Source: Thiotrichales bacterium (GTDB lineage: Bacteria; Pseudomonadota; Gammaproteobacteria; UWMA-0217). Taken from it: 9,317 nt of DNA. The notes beneath the pieces were generated by a model. That model saw nothing but the letters and a program-made list of their open reading frames with translations. It made no database searches and had not been told where the DNA came from. Position 1 is the stretch's first letter; each line of letters starts with the position of its first letter. The position numbers and the translations under genes are program-made. Positions 6,079-9,317 of this stretch are shown here, piece after piece. The stretch covers positions 1-9,317 of the forward strand of contig JANTGD010000120.1 of the NCBI GenBank assembly GCA_024763135.1, read 5' to 3'.

Positions 6079-8529
6079 TTATGCGGCCCACCGGCGAGTT
6101 TTCCTCACCTTGTCTGGCGCAAACGCATCCACACGTTCAGCGAACCGGACAGCCGCTTCGGCCGCTGCCAGAATCTCGGCCTGCGCGTTTTCTAATATTC
6201 CCGCTGATACCGCCCGGCGTAAAAATTCGCTATGGGGTTCATCATAGCGTCGATGTAATCCCGCCTGCTTCAATTGCGCGAGCAGCGGCTCCGCCTGTAA
6301 GGACAACTGCAACGCATACTCGACTCGTCCCACCGGATCATCCGTCCGTTTGGCGCGATAAATACCCGAAACCAGTCGCTCGCGGACTGGCGACGGCGTC
6401 ATCAAAATTGCAGCAACCTCTTGATTCAAGGCATCACTGGGCGGTAAATAACGGCGTTTGTGTAACCGGGTTACCCGAGATAATCCCCACGCCCATGCAG
6501 TGCTTGGAAAATTTTGCAGTATAGCAGACAACGCCACCTCGATACGGCTTAGACTATACGTCAGCGACCAATGCAGCAGCGGCAAATCCGCTTCCTGACG
6601 CCCTTCGGCGTGATAGCGTTGCAAGGCCGCCGAACCCAGATAGAGAAAAGCCAATGCATCGGCGAAACGGCCGGAAATACTCTCGCGTCGCTTGATCGAT
6701 CCACCCAGTTTCAAGAGCGTGCACTCAGCCAATAGCGCAAAGACCCGGCTCAGATGCCCAAGCGCTTTGCGATAATGCGCAATGCTCGCGGTCGAGTTTG
6801 AGTTCAAGGGAAGTCGAGCGCGACCTTTAGGAAATAGCCTGACGCGTACCAGACTGCGCAGTGAAAAGCCGATGTGTCCGGCCAAGGCAGTTTCCAGACG
6901 CTGTAAACCGCCTGCGACATCGGCATCGTGTACCGCTTCAATTTCCTGTAACAGCCAGGGATGACAACGCATGGCACCCTGACCGAAGATCATCAGGCTA
7001 CGGGTTAAAATATTCGCCCCTTCCACGGTAATACTAATAGGCAAGGATTGATAAACCCGCCCCAAATAATTGGCCGGTCCCAAACAAATACCGCGTCCGC
7101 CGTGGACGTCCATGGCATCGTTGACCACCTGACGCATCATCTCAGTCAACTGATATTTAACCATCGCCGATGCAAGCGCTGGCCGTTCACCCCGGTCCAG
7201 AGCAGTCACGAGCATCAGGCGCCCAGCGTCCATCAGGTAGGTCAACCCACCCATACGTGCGAGCACTTCGGCCACCCCCTCGAACTGCCCGATCGGTTTG
7301 TGAAATTGACGCCGGATACGTGCATAGGCACCTGTGCTCAATACCGCCAGCTGACTGCCCGCTGTGCTCAGCGCTGGCAGAGAAATACCACGCCCCGCGG
7401 CCAGCGTTTCCATCAGCATGGGCCAGCCCTGCCCAATTCTGCGCTGCCCGCCAATCACCCAATCCATTGGAATGAACACATCACGCCCCCGGTTGGGACC
7501 ATTTTGAAATGCAGCATTCAAGGGATAGTGGCGTGCACCGATTTCAATTCCGGGCGTATCAGTAGGAATCAGGGCGCAGGTGATACCCAGCGACTGCTGA
7601 GCGCCCAATAAGTGGTCGGGATCATAAACCTTGAAAGCAAGCCCCAACAGTGTCGCTACGGGCCCAAGGGTGATATAGCGTTTCTCCCAATTGAGCTTCA
7701 GCCCTAAAACCTGTTTTCCGCCATAGTCCCCAAAACACACGACACCATAATCCGGAATCGAACTGGCATCCGATCCAGCCTGTGGATTGGTGAGAGCGAA
7801 ACAGGGAATCTCGTCGCCACGCGCCAGGCGTGGGAGATAATAGTCTTTCTGCGCCTCTGTGCCATAGTGCAGTAACAATTCCGCCGGTCCCAATGAATTG
7901 GGCACCATCACGGTAACTGCACCCGAAACACTGCGACTGGCCAACTTCATCACCACATTGGAATGCGCCAGCGCCGATAGCTCAAGGCCACCATAGCGTT
8001 CAGGAATGATCATGCCAAAGAATCCCTGCTGCCGCATATATTGCCATGCGGCATCAGGCAGCCTATTCAATTCCTGCGTAATTTCCCAATCGTCGAGCAA
8101 CTCGCACAGGGTTTCCACCGGTCCATTCAGAAATGCTTGTTCCTTGGCAGTCAACGTGGGCGCCGAATTTCCAAACAATGCGGTAAAATTGGGTCTACCC
8201 TGGAAGAGTTCTGTTTCCCAGCCCGTCGTCCCGGCATCGATCGCAGCACGTTCGGTGGGTGAAATGCGTGGCAGCCGGGATTTTAAAGCACGCATGATCG
8301 GTTTTATCAAAACTTTTCGGCGCCATTTCGGAAACAACAGCCACGGGGCCGCTGCCATCCAGAGACATCCAATCATCGCGCTCCAAAGTGGCTGACTGAT
8401 TCCGAACCAGGTAAATAAAATCAGCACAATAGCGATCAGCCCCAGCCCGAAACGCGCTGACAGTCGGAACCGCAGCCATAACCAAGTAAGTATAAGACCC
8501 GTAATACCCCAGATTAAACTATCGAGCAT
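6079..8529 (-). CDS. fadE: Acyl-CoA dehydrogenase FadE
   Basis: FadE catalyses the first step of beta-oxidation, FAD-dependent oxidation of acyl-CoA to trans-2-enoyl-CoA, and passes electrons toward the respiratory chain. The 816 residues match E. coli FadE (814) along the whole length. Hydrophobic segments at about 4-20, 28-43 and 48-65 give the N-terminal membrane part. The motif AIDAGTT.WE..LFQG.P follows at 97-113. The dehydrogenase core has CFALTNPQAGSDAS (243-256), KRYITL (283-288), FQNGP (341-345), DVHGGRGI (474-481) and TVEGANILTR (501-510); Glu503 is the likely catalytic base by analogy with the usual YEG(T) glutamate. Residues about 530-810 are the FadE-specific C-terminal domain (DUF1974). 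AAGGAGG six bases before the ATG makes the start firm. Its TAA overlaps an in-frame ATG of the synthetase gene. No FadR or PsrA operator was recognised upstream. Confidence 0.97.
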   Translation of the reverse strand: MLDSLIWGITGLILTWLWLRFRLSARFGLGLIAIVLILFTWFGISQPLWSAMIGCLWMAAAPWLLFPKWRRKVLIKPIMRALKSRLPRISPTERAAIDAGTTGWETELFQGRPNFTALFGNSAPTLTAKEQAFLNGPVETLCELLDDWEITQELNRLPDAAWQYMRQQGFFGMIIPERYGGLELSALAHSNVVMKLASRSVSGAVTVMVPNSLGPAELLLHYGTEAQKDYYLPRLARGDEIPCFALTNPQAGSDASSIPDYGVVCFGDYGGKQVLGLKLNWEKRYITLGPVATLLGLAFKVYDPDHLLGAQQSLGITCALIPTDTPGIEIGARHYPLNAAFQNGPNRGRDVFIPMDWVIGGQRRIGQGWPMLMETLAAGRGISLPALSTAGSQLAVLSTGAYARIRRQFHKPIGQFEGVAEVLARMGGLTYLMDAGRLMLVTALDRGERPALASAMVKYQLTEMMRQVVNDAMDVHGGRGICLGPANYLGRVYQSLPISITVEGANILTRSLMIFGQGAMRCHPWLLQEIEAVHDADVAGGLQRLETALAGHIGFSLRSLVRVRLFPKGRARLPLNSNSTASIAHYRKALGHLSRVFALLAECTLLKLGGSIKRRESISGRFADALAFLYLGSAALQRYHAEGRQEADLPLLHWSLTYSLSRIEVALSAILQNFPSTAWAWGLSRVTRLHKRRYLPPSDALNQEVAAILMTPSPVRERLVSGIYRAKRTDDPVGRVEYALQLSLQAEPLLAQLKQAGLHRRYDEPHSEFLRRAVSAGILENAQAEILAAAEAAVRFAERVDAFAPDKVRKTRRWAA

Positions 8530-8535
8530 AGCAAG

Positions 8536-8542
8536 CCTCCTT
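8536..8542 (-). promoter_or_regulatory. Ribosome binding site of fadE
   Basis: AAGGAGG on the minus strand, a near-complete anti-16S match, lies six bases before the ATG at 8529. It fixes the fadE start and predicts strong translation. Confidence 0.8.
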
Positions 8543-8584
8543 ATTGCGCCTGGCAGCGAAGCAAGTTAAGAATGTTTACTGTCG

Positions 8585-8612
8585 TGTATCACCTGGTGCA
8601 CCTTAAAATCAA
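8585..8612 (-). promoter_or_regulatory. Weak candidate promoter for fadE
   Basis: On the minus strand TTGATT (8607-8612) and GATACA (8585-8590) are 16 bases apart, a modest match to sigma-70 hexamers. The palindrome GGTGCACC (8595-8602) lies in the spacer, where a repressor could act. TGGTGCACCT occurs again at 9269-9278. The hexamers are poor and no known operator was recognised, so this is only a candidate. Confidence 0.22.
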
Positions 8613-8750
8613 TGTAACTTCTCAACGCGTCGTTGTAGGGTACCGTCGCCGCTCAGGTTGCCTTTGGAATAAATCAGATCAAGGCCAGAAATGTGAGTTT
8701 AGATGCCTAAGTGACCATTTCTGAACGCAGAGCTGGTGCCTTCCAAGGGA
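8613..8750. repeat. Diverged intergenic repeat R, copy 2 (upstream of fadE)
   Basis: This aligns to 3753-3890 at a constant offset without gaps. The 100 bases 8651-8750 are about 69% identical, and GTAAC..CTCA.CG.GT.GT is shared at the left end. The best conserved blocks are ATGTGAGTT (8691-8699) and TGACCATTT (8712-8720). The segment holding the -35 TTGACA in copy 1 is not conserved here. It begins 84 bases before fadE and has the same orientation toward its gene as copy 1 has toward fadL. Confidence 0.6.
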
Positions 8751-8923
8751 AAGCTGAGTCGTTACAAACCAATGCACTCAGACAATCGATAGTAAAGCCT
8801 CAAAAGCGCAATCAATCACCGCCGCCGAACCAACAGGATCCAAGCTTTGGTATCAATATTAGAAATTCTAGATGAGAAATATAAAAACGCGCAGAGACCT
8901 CACGATTTCTGGCATATCAGATT
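8751..8923. other. Intergenic spacer with no recognised gene
   Basis: This stretch between repeat R copy 2 and the right-hand MITE holds no supported reading frame. Its right half is A/T-rich and contains an 11-base palindrome, TAGAA-A-TTCTA (8860-8870). I recognise nothing else in it. Confidence 0.5.
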
Positions 8924-9089
8924 AAGGAAGCTCTGATTAATTCTGGCGCGAGCAGATTGTGGTGAAAAATCGCCCAGTTCACGGCACGGATCGCAGGTAA
9001 TAGCTGACGATTGCGCAGATCCGCAACGCAGAAGTCGGCGATTTTGCGCCGCAAGATGCCATGTTGCGAATTGATCAGAGCTTCCTTGA
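8922..9089. mobile_element. MITE-like palindromic element, copy 2
   Basis: This is the same 168-bp element as 3902-4069, in the same orientation, with 13 substitutions. Its terminal repeats are slightly better than those of copy 1: TTAAGGAAGCTCTGATTAAT at the left against the complement TCAAGGAAGCTCTGATCAAT at the right. Four changes cluster at the centre (9004-9017), the hairpin tip, which may reflect relaxed pairing there. It lies about 390 bases upstream of fadE and directly abuts repeat R copy 3. No transposase is present and no clear target-site duplication is visible. Confidence 0.8.
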
Positions 9090-9090
9090 C

Positions 9091-9201
9091 AGGCTGTTAA
9101 GGCATGCGACAACACACTAAGACCGTTGTAACTACTGAGCGAGTGGTCAAAAAATGAAGTAATTGTTCAGATTGCCTCTGAACTACGCAAGATCGCGACG
9201 A
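9091..9201. repeat. Diverged intergenic repeat R, copy 3 (partial)
   Basis: Positions 9128-9201 align without gaps to 3754-3827 at about 80% identity, including GTCAAAAAATGAA and AGATTGCCTCT. The left edge has AGGCTGTTAAGG (9091-9102), which is also the right edge of copy 1 (3896-3907), then GGCATG as at the left of copy 1. The copy breaks off after ACGA (9198-9201), so the ATGTGAGTT part is missing. It touches the right end of the MITE. Confidence 0.65.
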
Positions 9202-9317
9202 GAAAAGGTGCGCTAGTGGAGTTCAACCTAAAAACCTCAGTTGGATCACAAAAGTCCACGCAAGCTCTTGGTGCACCTGGCAAATCAGAAAAACCTCTCA
9301 TCACCAATAAGGTGACC
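9202..9317. other. Right-end stretch without a recognised gene
   Basis: No supported reading frame runs through these bases. TGGTGCACCT (9269-9278) repeats a ten-base word found upstream of fadE (8594-8603). A small inverted repeat, TCACC-AATAA-GGTGA (9301-9315), lies at the very edge and might belong to a neighbouring unit outside the window. Confidence 0.35.

Noticed and set aside
5976..6524. Plus-strand 182-codon frame across the fadE-synthetase junction
   Set aside because: Antisense to both genes, with no motif; an open frame is expected by chance in G/C-rich antisense DNA.
7048..7611. Plus-strand 187-codon frame antisense to fadE
   Set aside because: It lies fully inside the well-supported fadE gene; the His/Pro/Gln-rich translation is typical of an antisense shadow.
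8530..8760. FadR or PsrA operator upstream of fadE
   Set aside because: I looked for the FadR-type TGGTC/GACCA dyad and the PsrA-type GAAAC/GTTTC dyad and found no convincing match here or upstream of fadL.
3902..9089. Two similar palindromic repeats considered as a CRISPR or a composite transposon
   Set aside because: The copies are 5 kb apart with ordinary metabolic genes between them; there are no short regular repeats and spacers and no cas or transposase genes. A composite transposon carrying fadE and the synthetase cannot be excluded, but the copies show no transposase and no outer target duplication.
8900..9115. Minus-strand open frame of 71 codons over the right-hand MITE
   Set aside because: It shares QGSSDQF.T.HLAAQNR with the frame across the other MITE copy, but this follows from the DNA repeat. 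Its start lies in repeat R and no ribosome binding site supports it.

Overview
The window looks like chromosomal DNA from a Gammaproteobacterium of moderate G+C content. The evidence is a close full-length match to the enterobacterial-type FadE acyl-CoA dehydrogenase, a FadL-type outer-membrane channel (so the cell has an outer membrane), and a lipoprotein lipase of the Pla-1/cef type. I cannot name the genus. I see no tRNA, rRNA, CRISPR array, phage gene or intact transposase.

All four supported genes lie on the minus strand, so they are transcribed from right to left. They form two pairs. The upstream pair is fadE (6079-8529) followed by a long-chain acyl-CoA synthetase (4103-5914, with possible longer starts up to 6091). 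The downstream pair is a fadL-type porin gene (2240-3622) followed nine bases later by a lipase gene (248-2230). Together they cover the entry of fatty acids into the cell. The surface lipase releases acyl chains, the FadL channel carries them across the outer membrane, the synthetase activates them to acyl-CoA, and FadE performs the first beta-oxidation step. The later steps (hydratase/3-hydroxyacyl-CoA dehydrogenase, thiolase) are not in this window.

The gene-free stretches carry repeats. A non-coding palindromic element of about 168 bp, with 22-bp terminal inverted repeats and no room for a transposase, occurs twice (3902-4069 and 8922-9089, about 92% identical). It behaves like a MITE. 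A second, older and more diverged repeat family (here called R) has one long copy in front of fadL (3736-3901), one in front of fadE (8613-8750) and a third partial copy beside the right-hand MITE (9091-9201). R therefore lies upstream of both fatty-acid transcripts in the same orientation. It is either remnant mobile DNA or a duplicated control region. It is the least explained part of the window.

The left end (1-247), downstream of the lipase gene, holds no convincing gene. It carries a perfect 12-bp-stem hairpin just after the lipase stop codon, a related direct repeat and an interrupted A/T-rich hairpin. The right end (9202-9317) holds no gene that I can support.
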